Source: Exiguobacterium aurantiacum (GTDB lineage Bacteria > Bacillota > Bacilli > Exiguobacteriales > Exiguobacteriaceae). From it: DNA of 64,000 nt. Shown piece by piece: positions 41,464 through 50,331 of this stretch. The DNA lies in contig NZ_MKXO01000001.1 of the NCBI RefSeq assembly GCF_001766415.1, forward strand, positions 992,001-1,056,000, given 5' to 3'. The first letter of the stretch is position 1, and each line of letters begins with the position of its first letter. The notes beneath the pieces are model-generated. The model was given only the letters and a program-made list of their open reading frames with translations, did no database searches and was not told the origin of the DNA. Made by a program: the position numbers and the translations under genes.

Positions 41464-42733
41464 ACGCTTCGAACAACAACTGTTCTGGATCTTCAATCAT
41501 ATCTTTGATGTGTTTGAGGAACGTCACGGCCTCACGACCGTCGACGATGCGGTGGTCGTATGAGAGCGCGACGTACATCATCGGACGGTTCTCCATCGTC
41601 TCGGCGTCGATCGCGATCGGACGAAGTTGGATCGTGTGCATTCCGAGGATAGCGACTTGCGGTCCGTTCAAGATCGGTGTCGATAAGAGTGAACCGAACA
41701 CGCCGCCGTTCGTGATCGTGAACGTGCCGCCAGTCAGGTCGCTAAGCCCGAGCTTATTGTTGCGCGCCTTGTCGGCAAGATGGATGATATCCTTCTCGAT
41801 CTCGCCAAAGTTTTTACGGTCCGCTTCCCGGACGACCGGGACGACGAGTCCGTCCGGTGCCGATACGGCGATGCCGATGTCGTAATATTTCTTCAAGACG
41901 ATCTCGTTGCCTTGAATCTCAGCGTTCAAATACGGCATCCGTTTCAGAGCCGCGACGGCCGCTTTCGTGAAGAACGACATGAAGCCGAGTTTGACGTCGT
42001 TATCTTTAATGAACTTCTCTTGGCGACGTTTCCGGAGCGCCATGACCGCCGTCATGTCGATCTCGTTGAACGTCGTGAGCATCGCCGCCGTCTGTTGGAC
42101 TTCGACGAGACGGCTCGCGATCGTTTGACGACGACGCGTCATCTTGATGCGCTCTTCGTCTTTGCCGCTCGCGACCGGTTGTGGTGCCGCAGCCGGTGCT
42201 TTCGGTGCTTCTGGCTTTGGAGTCGGTGTTGCGTTGTGGTTCGACACGTCATGGACGTTGATGCGGCCGATCGGGTCGTTCGTCTGAACGGCCGAGAGGT
42301 CGATCCCGCGCTCACGAGCGAGCTTGCGTGCCGCCGGTGTAGCGATCGGGCCTTTACCTGGGCTTGCCACGTGCTCTTCACGACGCTCGACTTTTTTCGC
42401 TTCGCCGACTTTTTCTGTTTTCGTCTCGGCTGGAGCCGGAGCAGCTTCTGTCGCTGCTTCCGTCTTCGTCTTCGTCGCGACGGCCGTGCCGCCGGCTGAA
42501 CCTGAACTTAAGCGGGCGATGACTTGACCGACTTGGACCGTGTCGCCTTCCCCGGCGAGTTGTTCTTCTAACGTTCCCGACTCATCGGACGGCACTTCGA
42601 TGTTGACTTTGTCTGTCTCGAGCTCGACGATGGCCTCCCCTTTTTCAACATGGTCGCCTGGCTGCTTGAGCCAAGACGCGACCGTTCCTTCCGTAATGGA
42701 CTCTGCTAATTCCGGTACTTTAATTTCGATCAC
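41462..42733 (-). CDS. odhB: 2-oxoglutarate dehydrogenase E2, dihydrolipoyl succinyltransferase
   Basis: 423 residues. Lipoyl domain with Lys42 in ELETDKVNIEV, a linker rich in Ala/Pro/Thr/Lys, the peripheral subunit-binding domain (TPAARKLARERGIDLSAV, about 135-170), and the catalytic core ending with SYDHRIVDGREAV, in which His and Asp of HxxxDG transfer succinyl to CoA. It is part of the TCA-cycle complex with OdhA (upstream, 18-base gap) and a shared E3 encoded elsewhere. The lipoyl group could also supply electrons to Ohr. Confidence 0.96.
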   Translation of the reverse strand: MIEIKVPELAESITEGTVASWLKQPGDHVEKGEAIVELETDKVNIEVPSDESGTLEEQLAGEGDTVQVGQVIARLSSGSAGGTAVATKTKTEAATEAAPAPAETKTEKVGEAKKVERREEHVASPGKGPIATPAARKLARERGIDLSAVQTNDPIGRINVHDVSNHNATPTPKPEAPKAPAAAPQPVASGKDEERIKMTRRRQTIASRLVEVQQTAAMLTTFNEIDMTAVMALRKRRQEKFIKDNDVKLGFMSFFTKAAVAALKRMPYLNAEIQGNEIVLKKYYDIGIAVSAPDGLVVPVVREADRKNFGEIEKDIIHLADKARNNKLGLSDLTGGTFTITNGGVFGSLLSTPILNGPQVAILGMHTIQLRPIAIDAETMENRPMMYVALSYDHRIVDGREAVTFLKHIKDMIEDPEQLLFEA

Positions 42734-42751
42734 AATGAGTTCCCCCTTAAC

Positions 42752-45598
42752 TTATTTACGATCTTTTTGGTATGTGCTCGCTCCAGCCGCACTTGAGACG
42801 GCGTCACGGGATAAGGCTTCACGGATGATGCGTGCTTGTTCTTGTTTGTGTGCTGTCGGATTTCCTTCAGCCGGGCTTGACCGGCGACGGCGCCCGATGT
42901 AACGGACGTTCAGACGGTTCGATGTCACCGCTTCAAGACGCGGCTCGATGTATGTCCAAGCTCCCATGTTTTTCGGTTCTTCTTGTACCCAGACGATCTC
43001 TTTGGCGTTCGGGTAGCGACTAATGACGTCGCGAATCTCACGGACCGGGAACGGATAGATTTCTTCGACGCGGATGATGTGGAGGAAGTCGAGTGACTCC
43101 TCTGATTTCATCGTCGCTTCTTGCAGATCGATCGCCATCTTCCCTGAACAGAAGACGAGGCGTTCGACTTTGTCCGGCTGTTCGCCAAGACCTGTTTGTT
43201 CGACGATCGGGCAGAAGCTGCCATCTGACAACTCTTCGACCGTTGAGGCTGCAAGTGGATGACGAAGCAGGCTCTTCGGTGTCATGATGATCATCGGTCG
43301 GATTTGCTCAGTACCAAGCATCTTCGCCTGACGACGCAAGATGTGGAAGTATTGGGCAGCCGTCGACAAATTAGCGACCGTCCAGTTCTTTTCACCGGCG
43401 AGCGTCAAATAACGTTCCATCCGCGCGCTCGAGTGCTCCGGACCTTGTCCTTCGTAACCGTGCGGCAATAGCATGACGAGACCCGATTTTTGACCCCATT
43501 TCGCACGACCAGCCGAGATGAACTGGTCGAACATGACTTGGGCCGAGTTGGCAAAGTCACCGTACTGCGCTTCCCACAACACGAGCGTATCTTGTGCGAA
43601 CACGTTATAGCCGTATTCAAAGCCGAGCACCGAGCCTTCCGAGAGCGGGCTGTTGTGCACCGTGAACGAGGCTTTCGCCGTCGACAACTCGTGGAGTGGC
43701 GAGAATTTCTTGCCGGTCTCGACGTCGTTCAACATGATGTTACGTTGCGCGAACGTCCCGCGCTCTGAATCTTGACCGCTCAAACGGATCGGTGTCCCGT
43801 CCGAGATGATCGAGGCGTAGGCGAGCGTCTCGGCATGGCCCCAGTCGATCTTCCCATTGTCCCCGAACGCGTCACGACGACGGTCGAGTACTTTTTGAAG
43901 CTTATGGAACAAGCCGAACCCTTCAGGCCAGACGAGCAGCTCATCGTTCAACTGTTGCAACAAGTCGCGTTCGACTGCCGTATCGACGTAAGGGAATCCT
44001 TTATAGACTGCTTCCGGCAAGACGATGTCCGCATCTTCTTCCTCAGCCGGGACGAGGTCGCGCGCTGACTTCAAGCGATCTTCAATCGATTGTTCGATCG
44101 TCGCTTTGTCTTCTTTCGTCATGACGCCTTCTGCTTCGAGAAGATCGGCATAGACGTGACGGACCGATTGATGTTCTTTGATCGCTTTGTATAGAACCGG
44201 GTTCGTGTTCATCGGCTCATCCATCTCGTTGTGTCCATAGCGGCGGTAGCCGACCAAGTCGACAAGGATGTCTTTATGGAACTTGGCACGGTATTCGCTG
44301 CACAATTTCGCGACGGCGACACACGCTTCCGGGTCGTCGGCGTTGACGTGGAAGACCGGGATCTCGTAGCCTTTGGCGATATCACTCGCATAACGTGTCG
44401 AGCGCGAGTCGCTCGGGTCCGTCGTGAAGCCGATCGTATTGTTGGCGATGACGTGAACGGTGCCGCCTGTCCGGTAGCCCGTCAAGTTCGTCATGTTGAG
44501 CGTCTCGGCGACGATGCCTTGGCCTGGGAACGCGGCGTCCCCGTGGATCAAGATCGAAGCAGCCTTGTCATCGTGTTGGACCGGCATCCCTTTTGCAGAG
44601 CGGTCGTCTTGCGCGGCACGCGTGTAACCTTCGACGATCGAGCCGACGAATTCAAGGTGGCTCGGGTTGTTGGCGAGGTTCAAGCGGACTTCTTTCTTCT
44701 CATCTAACACGCGGCGATCGAGTCCAAGATGGTATTTCACGTCGCCCGACCAGCCGAAGTTGATGCCGATCGAACCTTCTGACGGAATGAGTTCTTTGTT
44801 CGGTGCGTGCTGGAACTCGGCAAAGATCATTTCGTACGGTTTACCGAGCACATGGGCGAGGACGTTCAAACGTCCACGGTGTGCCATCCCGATGTTGATG
44901 TGTTCCGAACCGCTCGAGATGAGCCGTCCGACCATCGCGTCAAGGAGCGGGACCATGCTGTCGAGTCCTTCGATCGAGAAACGTTTTTGTCCGACGTACG
45001 TCTTATGAAGGAACGATTCGAACAGTTCCGTCTCGGCTAAACGCTCGAACAACTCAAGCTTCTCTTCTTTCGAGTACGCGGCTTTCAATGCGCCTTGCTC
45101 GATGCGGCGGCGAATCCAGCGCTTCTCTTCCATATCATCCAAGTGGCGCAACTCGATGGCGACCGTCCCTGTATAGACGTCGAGTAAATGACGGACGAGT
45201 TCAAGTGCGTTCGCGCCGGGCTTCGGTACGTCTTCTGACAGCAAGTGTGCCGGGATCTGCTCGAGGTCTGACTCGTTCAACCCGTAACGGTCGAACACAA
45301 ACAACCCGTGCTCACGCGGATGGTCCTTGAGCGGATAAATATCAGCCGCTTTATGACCGAGCGCCCGGATATCATTGACGAGCCGAGTCGCCGCCACGAT
45401 TTTCTCCAAATCAAATGAAGCGACCGGTGCGACCGGTACCGCTTGTTCGGGTGAACCGTTCTCATCAAAGTAACGACGCGTCTCCGCATCGACCGATTCT
45501 CTGTCTTCCAAATATTGCTCGTACAATTCAACGATGTAGCCTAAGTTTGGACCATAAAATGTTTGCGATTGCTCGCGACCGTTCGACGACTCTCCCAT
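42752..45598 (-). CDS. odhA: 2-oxoglutarate dehydrogenase E1 component
   Basis: 948 residues. The N-terminal FYGPNLGYIVELYEQYLED segment binds E2. The thiamine-diphosphate site is seen in HGDAAFPGQGIVAETLNM and NNTIGFTTDP, with catalytic histidines in IGMAHRGRLNVLAHV and LLPHGYEGQGPEHSSAR. Bacillus E1 proteins are about this length. It decarboxylates 2-oxoglutarate and reductively succinylates the lipoyl of OdhB. It is the first gene of the odhAB operon, with a likely catabolite-repression site 38 bases upstream of the start. Confidence 0.96.
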   Translation of the reverse strand: MGESSNGREQSQTFYGPNLGYIVELYEQYLEDRESVDAETRRYFDENGSPEQAVPVAPVASFDLEKIVAATRLVNDIRALGHKAADIYPLKDHPREHGLFVFDRYGLNESDLEQIPAHLLSEDVPKPGANALELVRHLLDVYTGTVAIELRHLDDMEEKRWIRRRIEQGALKAAYSKEEKLELFERLAETELFESFLHKTYVGQKRFSIEGLDSMVPLLDAMVGRLISSGSEHINIGMAHRGRLNVLAHVLGKPYEMIFAEFQHAPNKELIPSEGSIGINFGWSGDVKYHLGLDRRVLDEKKEVRLNLANNPSHLEFVGSIVEGYTRAAQDDRSAKGMPVQHDDKAASILIHGDAAFPGQGIVAETLNMTNLTGYRTGGTVHVIANNTIGFTTDPSDSRSTRYASDIAKGYEIPVFHVNADDPEACVAVAKLCSEYRAKFHKDILVDLVGYRRYGHNEMDEPMNTNPVLYKAIKEHQSVRHVYADLLEAEGVMTKEDKATIEQSIEDRLKSARDLVPAEEEDADIVLPEAVYKGFPYVDTAVERDLLQQLNDELLVWPEGFGLFHKLQKVLDRRRDAFGDNGKIDWGHAETLAYASIISDGTPIRLSGQDSERGTFAQRNIMLNDVETGKKFSPLHELSTAKASFTVHNSPLSEGSVLGFEYGYNVFAQDTLVLWEAQYGDFANSAQVMFDQFISAGRAKWGQKSGLVMLLPHGYEGQGPEHSSARMERYLTLAGEKNWTVANLSTAAQYFHILRRQAKMLGTEQIRPMIIMTPKSLLRHPLAASTVEELSDGSFCPIVEQTGLGEQPDKVERLVFCSGKMAIDLQEATMKSEESLDFLHIIRVEEIYPFPVREIRDVISRYPNAKEIVWVQEEPKNMGAWTYIEPRLEAVTSNRLNVRYIGRRRRSSPAEGNPTAHKQEQARIIREALSRDAVSSAAGASTYQKDRK

Positions 45599-45635
45599 TG
45601 AATAAATCCCCCTGTCCGTTCCTATGCGCCCGATG

Positions 45636-45649
45636 TGTGAACGCTTTCA
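45636..45649. promoter_or_regulatory. Catabolite-responsive element (cre) upstream of odhA
   Basis: TGTGAACGCTTTCA matches 13 of 14 positions of the Bacillus cre consensus TGWAARCGYTWNCW and is nearly palindromic. CcpA repression of odhAB is known in Bacillus. The remaining 334-base gap (45599-45932) holds nested repeats, TTCACAATT/AATTGTGAA (45768-45776, 45812-45820) around ATAAGT-TTT-ACTTAT. It also holds a TACAAT at 45882-45887 for the ABC operon, but no gene. Confidence 0.7.
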
Positions 45650-45932
45650 TTTTTTAAGGCCGCACGAATCAGTTCATCCATCTGATTCAGGCCGTGAAAA
45701 GAGCCAAATCTTGCCTCTTACTCTCTTCTTCATACTACACCTTTCCAGGTCGAAAGACCCTTTCAAATTCACAATTCGTCCATACTAATTCAATAAGTTT
45801 TACTTATCGACTAATTGTGAAAGTTGTCGTTTGATTCAATTGTTTCAAAAAAAGGTGAAACCTTCTTTCAGTCTTGTCGTATACAATGTTAGCAAGCTTG
45901 GAAATAAATCTCAACGAAAGCAAGGTGACAAT

Positions 45933-46865
45933 ATGTTATCCGTCCAAAATGTCCACAAAAAACTGGGCCAGACGAACGTTCTGACCAACGTCAGCTTCGA
46001 AGTCACGCCCGGCGAAATCTTCGGCTTCCTCGGTCCGAACGGTGCCGGAAAGACGACGACGATCCGTATCATCACCGGTCTAATGCCGGCAACGCACGGC
46101 TCCGTTACCGTCGACGGGTTCGACGTATCAACCGACCGCCAAGAGGCGCTCAGTCGCATCGGTGCCATCGTCGAAAACCCGGCGTTCTACCCTTACTTGA
46201 CTGGTCGAGAAAACTTGATCCACGCCAAGAATTTGATCCCCAATTTGAAAAAAGTCGACTTGAACGCCCTTGGGGCACTCGTCGGGCTCGAATCGAAGCT
46301 CGACATGAAAGTCAAACAGTACTCGCTCGGAATGAAGCAGCGGCTCGGGATCGCCCGTGCGCTCCTCCACAATCCGAAAGTGCTCATTCTCGATGAGCCG
46401 ACGAACGGGCTCGACCCGGCCGGCATCGCCGACCTGCGCAACTACTTACGGCACCTCGCCGAGCACCGCGGCATCGCCATCTTGATCTCGAGCCACTTAC
46501 TTAGTGAGATGGAACTGATCACGGACCGGTTCGCAATCATCGACCACGGTCAAATCAAATCGGTCCAAGACGGGACGACGCGTGAAGAAGGCGTCATTCT
46601 ATGTAAAGTATCACGCGAGCAAATGAACGAGGCGCTCGACGCGGCCGCCATGCTGTTTGACGATGTGAAAATCGTTCAGCAATCGGCTGAGACGTTCCTC
46701 GTCCCCCGCCCTGAGACGGATATCCCGGTTCTATTGAAACGACTCATCAATCAAGACATCAACGTCTTCCAAATCGGGATGAAGTACGAGACGCTCGAGG
46801 ATCAATTCCTCAAAGTGACGAAGAAAGAAGGAGGAATGAACAATGCGTTCATTACTAGCCAATGA
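45933..46865 (+). CDS. ABC transporter ATP-binding protein (BcrA-like)
   Basis: 310 residues from ATG 45933, after CAAGGTGAC; the longer frame from 45831 is unsupported. Walker A GPNGAGKTTTIR, signature YSLGMKQRLGIARAL, Walker B VLILDEPTNGLDPAG and H-loop LISSHLLSEM are complete. The roughly 85-residue C-terminal extension is typical of BcrA/NatA-type ATPases of peptide-antibiotic or lantibiotic export. GTTTCA/TGAAAC repeats in the leader (about 45842-45860) may be an operator. It overlaps the permease gene by 23 bases. Confidence 0.9.
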   Translation: MLSVQNVHKKLGQTNVLTNVSFEVTPGEIFGFLGPNGAGKTTTIRIITGLMPATHGSVTVDGFDVSTDRQEALSRIGAIVENPAFYPYLTGRENLIHAKNLIPNLKKVDLNALGALVGLESKLDMKVKQYSLGMKQRLGIARALLHNPKVLILDEPTNGLDPAGIADLRNYLRHLAEHRGIAILISSHLLSEMELITDRFAIIDHGQIKSVQDGTTREEGVILCKVSREQMNEALDAAAMLFDDVKIVQQSAETFLVPRPETDIPVLLKRLINQDINVFQIGMKYETLEDQFLKVTKKEGGMNNAFITSQ

Positions 46866-47580
46866 GTTTATGAAATGGCGGCGCACGATCAAGCCGCTGA
46901 TTGCCCTCGGCATGTATACCGGGATTATCATTTTAACGTACGTCATCGTCACGAGTGGAAACGAGTCGGGAGATGCGACAACGTTCGTCAACTATGCCAC
47001 GATGGCCGCGATGACATTCCTCGGCATTTTCACGATCGTGTTCACCGCTGAGATGATCGGGAATGAACTGAAGTTCGACACGTTGAAACACTTGCTCATG
47101 AGTCCGTACTCCCGTGACCGGATCTTGCTGTCGAAACTCGTTGCCGCAATCCTGATCATGCTCGCCCAGTTCGTGTTCATCCTTGCCGTGACGTATGGCT
47201 TCGCTTTGACGCTTGACGGGAACTTGACGTTCGAGCAGTTCCGTAACGTCCTACTCAGCGTGTCGAGCGGCGTGTTCGTCATCTTCTTGACGCTCATGTT
47301 CTCGGTTGTCTTCAAATCGGTCGGTGTCGTCATCGGTTTTACCGTGCTCGCGAACTTCGTCTCGACGATGATTGGCGGCCTCCTCATCGCATGGAAGCCG
47401 GCCATTGCTAAGTGGATCGTCTTTTTGCACACGGACTTGTCCATTTATTATCAAAGTCCAGGCTTCATGGAGACGATGGACGTGACGATTTGGTTCTCAG
47501 CGTTTTACGTGTTGATCCACATCATCGCCTTCTATATCATCACGGCGTTCATGTTCCGCAGCAAGACATTCGCGGAATGA
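46843..47580 (+). CDS. ABC transporter permease (ABC-2 type)
   Basis: 245 residues with six membrane helices and an N-terminal MRSLLANEFMKWRRTIKPL cytoplasmic lead, the layout of BcrB/LanG-type ABC-2 permeases. The conserved region after helix 2 (TAEMIGNELKFDTLKHLLMSPYSRDRILLSKL) is the coupling helix that contacts the ATPase. It works with the BcrA-like subunit upstream, with which it overlaps. The substrate is unknown; no two-component or immunity genes are adjacent. Confidence 0.87.
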   Translation: MRSLLANEFMKWRRTIKPLIALGMYTGIIILTYVIVTSGNESGDATTFVNYATMAAMTFLGIFTIVFTAEMIGNELKFDTLKHLLMSPYSRDRILLSKLVAAILIMLAQFVFILAVTYGFALTLDGNLTFEQFRNVLLSVSSGVFVIFLTLMFSVVFKSVGVVIGFTVLANFVSTMIGGLLIAWKPAIAKWIVFLHTDLSIYYQSPGFMETMDVTIWFSAFYVLIHIIAFYIITAFMFRSKTFAE

Positions 47581-47605
47581 CCTGCCCCTCTCTATGAACG
47601 TGACA

Positions 47606-47654
47606 AAACCTCTGACTGTCGGACACACAATCCCAACATTTCAGAGGTTTTTTT
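47606..47654 (+). terminator. Terminator of the ABC operon
   Basis: AAACCTCTGA pairs with TCAGAGGTTT across a 25-base loop and is followed by TTTT. Confidence 0.75.
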
Positions 47655-47687
47655 GTTTGATGATACGGTATTCTAGGTATAGAAACG

Positions 47688-47807
47688 GTGAACCACTCAC
47701 CACTTATTTGCTTCGCAACCTGAAGTGGGAGCTTCTTGGGAAGACCGTGCTTTGACCAGCCACGGTTGTGGACCAAGCTCGTCGGGCAGTCCCTGCCCTG
47801 GAGTGTT
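47688..47807 (-). ncRNA. Predicted omega-RNA scaffold of TnpB copy 2
   Basis: 120 bases from the tnpB stop to the right end, with several GC-rich hairpins (for example GCAGGGACTGC) and a CCCACTTCAGG...AAGTGG fold before TTCAC. By analogy with other IS605 elements it is the guide-RNA scaffold; the guide is the flank reading CGTTTCTATACCTAG on the minus strand. Confidence 0.6.
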
Positions 47808-48899
47808 TTAGTCTGCGAGACTCAACAGGTTGAGGCTCGCGTTGACGTCGCGGTCGTGGTGCGTGCCGCATACGGCGCATGTCCACTCGCGGACGTGCAG
47901 GTCCTTCTTGCCGCCGTTCTCGCCACAGGCCGAACAGACCTGGGTCGAGGCGAACCACGGGTCGGCCTGGATCAGTGTGCGGCCGTGGAACCTGCATTTG
48001 TAGGTGAGCTGGCGGACGAACTCGCCCCACCCGGCGTCCCCGATCGATTTTGCCAGGCGGCGGTCCTGCATCATCTCCCTCGGTTTCAGCGTCTCGACGA
48101 CGACGACTTGGTTCTCGTCGACGATGCGTCGTGACAGCTTGTGGAGGAAGTCATGTCGGCGGTTCCGTACCTTTTCATGCTTCTTGGCCAATAGGAGCCG
48201 CGCCTTCTCGCGGTTCCGGCTGCCGGGCTTCTTGCGGGAGAGCGCGCGCTGCGCCCGTCTCAGCCGTTCCTCGGCCTCGCGTAGGTTGCGCGGGTTCGGG
48301 ACCTTCTCCGTCACGAGCGCGTCGTTCGTCATGACGGCGAAGTGCCCGAGGCCGAGATCAATCCCGATCTTGTGCTCGGCCGGGACCCATGGCTCGTCGT
48401 CCTGTTCGACGAGGAGCGACACGAAGAACTTGCCCGCTTTCGTCATCGACACGGTCGCCGACCGGATCTCGCCGTCGAAGATTCGGTGCTGTGTGAAGCG
48501 GATGAACCCGACCTTCGGCAGCCGGACCCGGTCCCCCTCGATGCGGATCGTGCCGTGCTGGTTGTTCGTCGTGTAGGACGCGCGCGCTTTCCGTCTCGAC
48601 TTGAACACCGGGAAGCCGGCCGTCCCGGCGAAGAACTTCGCGAACGCCGCGTCGAGGTGAAGCTTCGCGTTCGCGAGCGCGAGGCTGTCCGCCTCGGCGA
48701 GGAACGGGAACAGGGGCTTGTACGAGGCGGGTGTCGGCAGTTTTCGCTTCGGGCCGGTCCCAGCCTTCGCCTCCTCGTGGATGGTGATGCGGTCCTCGAG
48801 CAGCTTGTTGTAGACGAAGCGGGCACAGCCGATCGTCCTGACGAGGAAATCGGCCTGTTCCGACGTCGGGTGGAGCCTGTATTTGTAGCCCTTCAGCAT
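47808..48899 (-). CDS. tnpB: RNA-guided endonuclease TnpB, copy 2
   Basis: 363 residues. The N-terminus KGYKYRLHPTSEQA matches other TnpB proteins; RuvC catalytic residues are Asp in KIGIDLGLGHFA, Glu in VVVVETL and Asp in [11 protein letters not shown]; the zinc finger is CSACG ... CAVCG. All are intact, so probably active. It diverges strongly from copy 1 (the two share mainly motifs), with high-GC codon use. GAGGGGGAGAC precedes the ATG. Confidence 0.95.
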   Translation of the reverse strand: MLKGYKYRLHPTSEQADFLVRTIGCARFVYNKLLEDRITIHEEAKAGTGPKRKLPTPASYKPLFPFLAEADSLALANAKLHLDAAFAKFFAGTAGFPVFKSRRKARASYTTNNQHGTIRIEGDRVRLPKVGFIRFTQHRIFDGEIRSATVSMTKAGKFFVSLLVEQDDEPWVPAEHKIGIDLGLGHFAVMTNDALVTEKVPNPRNLREAEERLRRAQRALSRKKPGSRNREKARLLLAKKHEKVRNRRHDFLHKLSRRIVDENQVVVVETLKPREMMQDRRLAKSIGDAGWGEFVRQLTYKCRFHGRTLIQADPWFASTQVCSACGENGGKKDLHVREWTCAVCGTHHDRDVNASLNLLSLAD

Positions 48900-49126
48900 G
48901 TCTCCCCCTCCTCTCGGCCGATGATCGTGATGAACGCCTTCCTCATCCGATACCCGCGACGGGGGAAGGGAAATCTGACGGAATCACGAACTTATGTTCG
49001 TCATATCTGTCACAGGGGTGGCCAAGAAGTTTATGTACGGGCGATTCATCTCCCACCTACGCTGGGCTTCGCCCCAGACGCTTAGAGGTGGGAGAATTCT
49101 CGCTTAATTATGTTAAAGGAAGTGGT

Positions 49127-49324
49127 ATGATGTATCTCACAATCGGATTATCGCTAGTCGTCTGCTTGATCGCCCTCGTCTTCACGATCATGGTCGGTCT
49201 CGGAAAAGACAAATCAGACTATAACCAAAAGAAAAGCTGGTCGCTCGTGTCTTGGACGTATATCGTCCTATTCCCGGTCTCATTCGTGGCGCTCGGACTG
49301 CTATACTATTTCATCACTCGATGA
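49127..49324 (+). CDS. Small two-span membrane protein
   Basis: 65 residues from ATG 49127 (an adjacent ATG at 49130 is equally possible), after AAAGGAAGTGG. Two hydrophobic segments (TIGLSLVVCLIALVFTIMVGL and WTYIVLFPVSFVALGLLYYF) flank a polar KDKSDYNQKKSWSL loop. No family recognised. The IS copy 2 element sits just upstream; across the element lies a TTTGAT/TATAGA pair (about 47656-47685) that could have been the native promoter. Expression is therefore possibly altered. Confidence 0.68.
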   Translation: MMYLTIGLSLVVCLIALVFTIMVGLGKDKSDYNQKKSWSLVSWTYIVLFPVSFVALGLLYYFITR

Positions 49325-49344
49325 CTCGTTCATCGGGTTTTTTT
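49319..49344 (+). terminator. Terminator of the small membrane gene
   Basis: CGATGA-CTCGT-TCATCG followed by GGTTTTTTT; overlaps the stop codon. Confidence 0.87.
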
Positions 49345-49380
49345 GTGGTACGTTTTTGCTAATGGAAAAGAGGTGGCCCT

Positions 49381-50331
49381 TTGAGTCGATTCGAGAAATT
49401 ATACCCCATATTCATACTTCTATCTGTTGTGACTGGTCTCGCGTTCGGGACGATCGAGACGCTGCGTCGAATCGCGGACGGTGCGATCGTTCCATTGCTT
49501 ATGGCGATGCTATTCTTTACGTTCATTCAAATCCCGTTCGCCCAAATCCGGCATTCGTTTTCAAACCGCACGTTCACGATCACGAGTCTCGTCCTCAACT
49601 TCGTCTGGACACCCGTCTTCGCATTTGCACTCGCGAGCGTCTTCTTGTCCGACCACCCGGCGCTTTGGATCGGGTTCATCATGCTCATGGTCACGCCATG
49701 CACCGATTGGTATATCGTCTTCACCGGTCTCGCGAAAGGCGACGTCGTCGCCTCGCTCAGCATCTTGCCGCTCAACCTTATACTTCAACTCGCGCTGTTA
49801 CCGGTCTATCTTTATGTTTTGACAGGGACGTCGAGCGTGATCTCAGTTTCGGTGTTACTACATAGTCTATCCGTTTTAGCGATCCCGCTCGGCTCAGCGA
49901 TTGGACTGAGGTACTTTCTCGCCAAGTCGAACCAGTTGCAGCGGCTCGCGCGCGTCAGCTTATGGCCAATCATCTTGTTAAGTCTCGCCGTCATGTCGAT
50001 CTTTGCCTCACAAGGACGGCTTTTGATCGAGCACGTCTCGATCCTCGGATTGTTAATTGCACCGTTGCTGTTATTTTTCATCGTCAATTTTGCCATAAGC
50101 CGCCGTGTCGGCAAGAAGCTGTTGCGTGAAGACGCGGCCGTGACGAGTCTGCAAATGACGACGCTAGCGCGGAATTCACCGATCGCGCTCGCCATCGCGA
50201 CGACCGCATTCCCGAACGAGCCGCTCATCGCCCTCGTCTTGGTTATCGGGCCGTTGATCGAATTGCCGGTGCTCGTCGCCGCTTCCTTCGTGATCCGGCG
50301 ACTAAACCGAGCCGAACGTCGACTCGATTAG
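49381..50331 (+). CDS. SBF/ACR3-like transporter (bile acid:sodium symporter superfamily)
   Basis: 316 residues from TTG 49381, five bases after AGAGGTGGCC. Nine to ten membrane helices. The crossover motif VTPCTDWYIVFTGLAKGDVV and the C-terminal TTLARNSPIALAIATTAFP are those of the ACR3 branch of the BART superfamily, some members of which export arsenite and others organic anions. In ACR3 the Cys of the PCT motif is essential and it is present here. With no arsR, arsC or other ars gene nearby, an arsenic role is unproven. It converges on the next gene with four bases of overlap. Confidence 0.8.
   Translation: MSRFEKLYPIFILLSVVTGLAFGTIETLRRIADGAIVPLLMAMLFFTFIQIPFAQIRHSFSNRTFTITSLVLNFVWTPVFAFALASVFLSDHPALWIGFIMLMVTPCTDWYIVFTGLAKGDVVASLSILPLNLILQLALLPVYLYVLTGTSSVISVSVLLHSLSVLAIPLGSAIGLRYFLAKSNQLQRLARVSLWPIILLSLAVMSIFASQGRLLIEHVSILGLLIAPLLLFFIVNFAISRRVGKKLLREDAAVTSLQMTTLARNSPIALAIATTAFPNEPLIALVLVIGPLIELPVLVAASFVIRRLNRAERRLD

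Larger units (their letters stand above)
47688..49112 (-). mobile_element. IS200/IS605 family element, tnpB only (IS1341 type), copy 2
   Basis: Minus-strand element. Target-like TTTAA is at 49113-49117 (minus reading). The left-end hairpin is CTCCCACCT/AGGTGGGAG (plus coordinates 49050-49058 and 49086-49094) with inner GGGC-GAA-GCCC, clearly homologous to copy 1, sharing GCGAGAAT before and GATGAATCGCC after the hairpin. The right end after tnpB ends in TTCAC (47688-47692). No tnpA. Noticeably GC-richer than the surroundings, so it was acquired from a different source than copy 1. Confidence 0.85.

Noticed and set aside
43490-44707. Antisense ORFs within odhA
   Set aside because: Same shadow effect; odhA is unambiguous on the other strand.
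49381-50331. Firm arsenite exporter call
   Set aside because: Motifs fit the ACR3/SBF superfamily, but no ars gene is nearby and substrate residues are not diagnostic.
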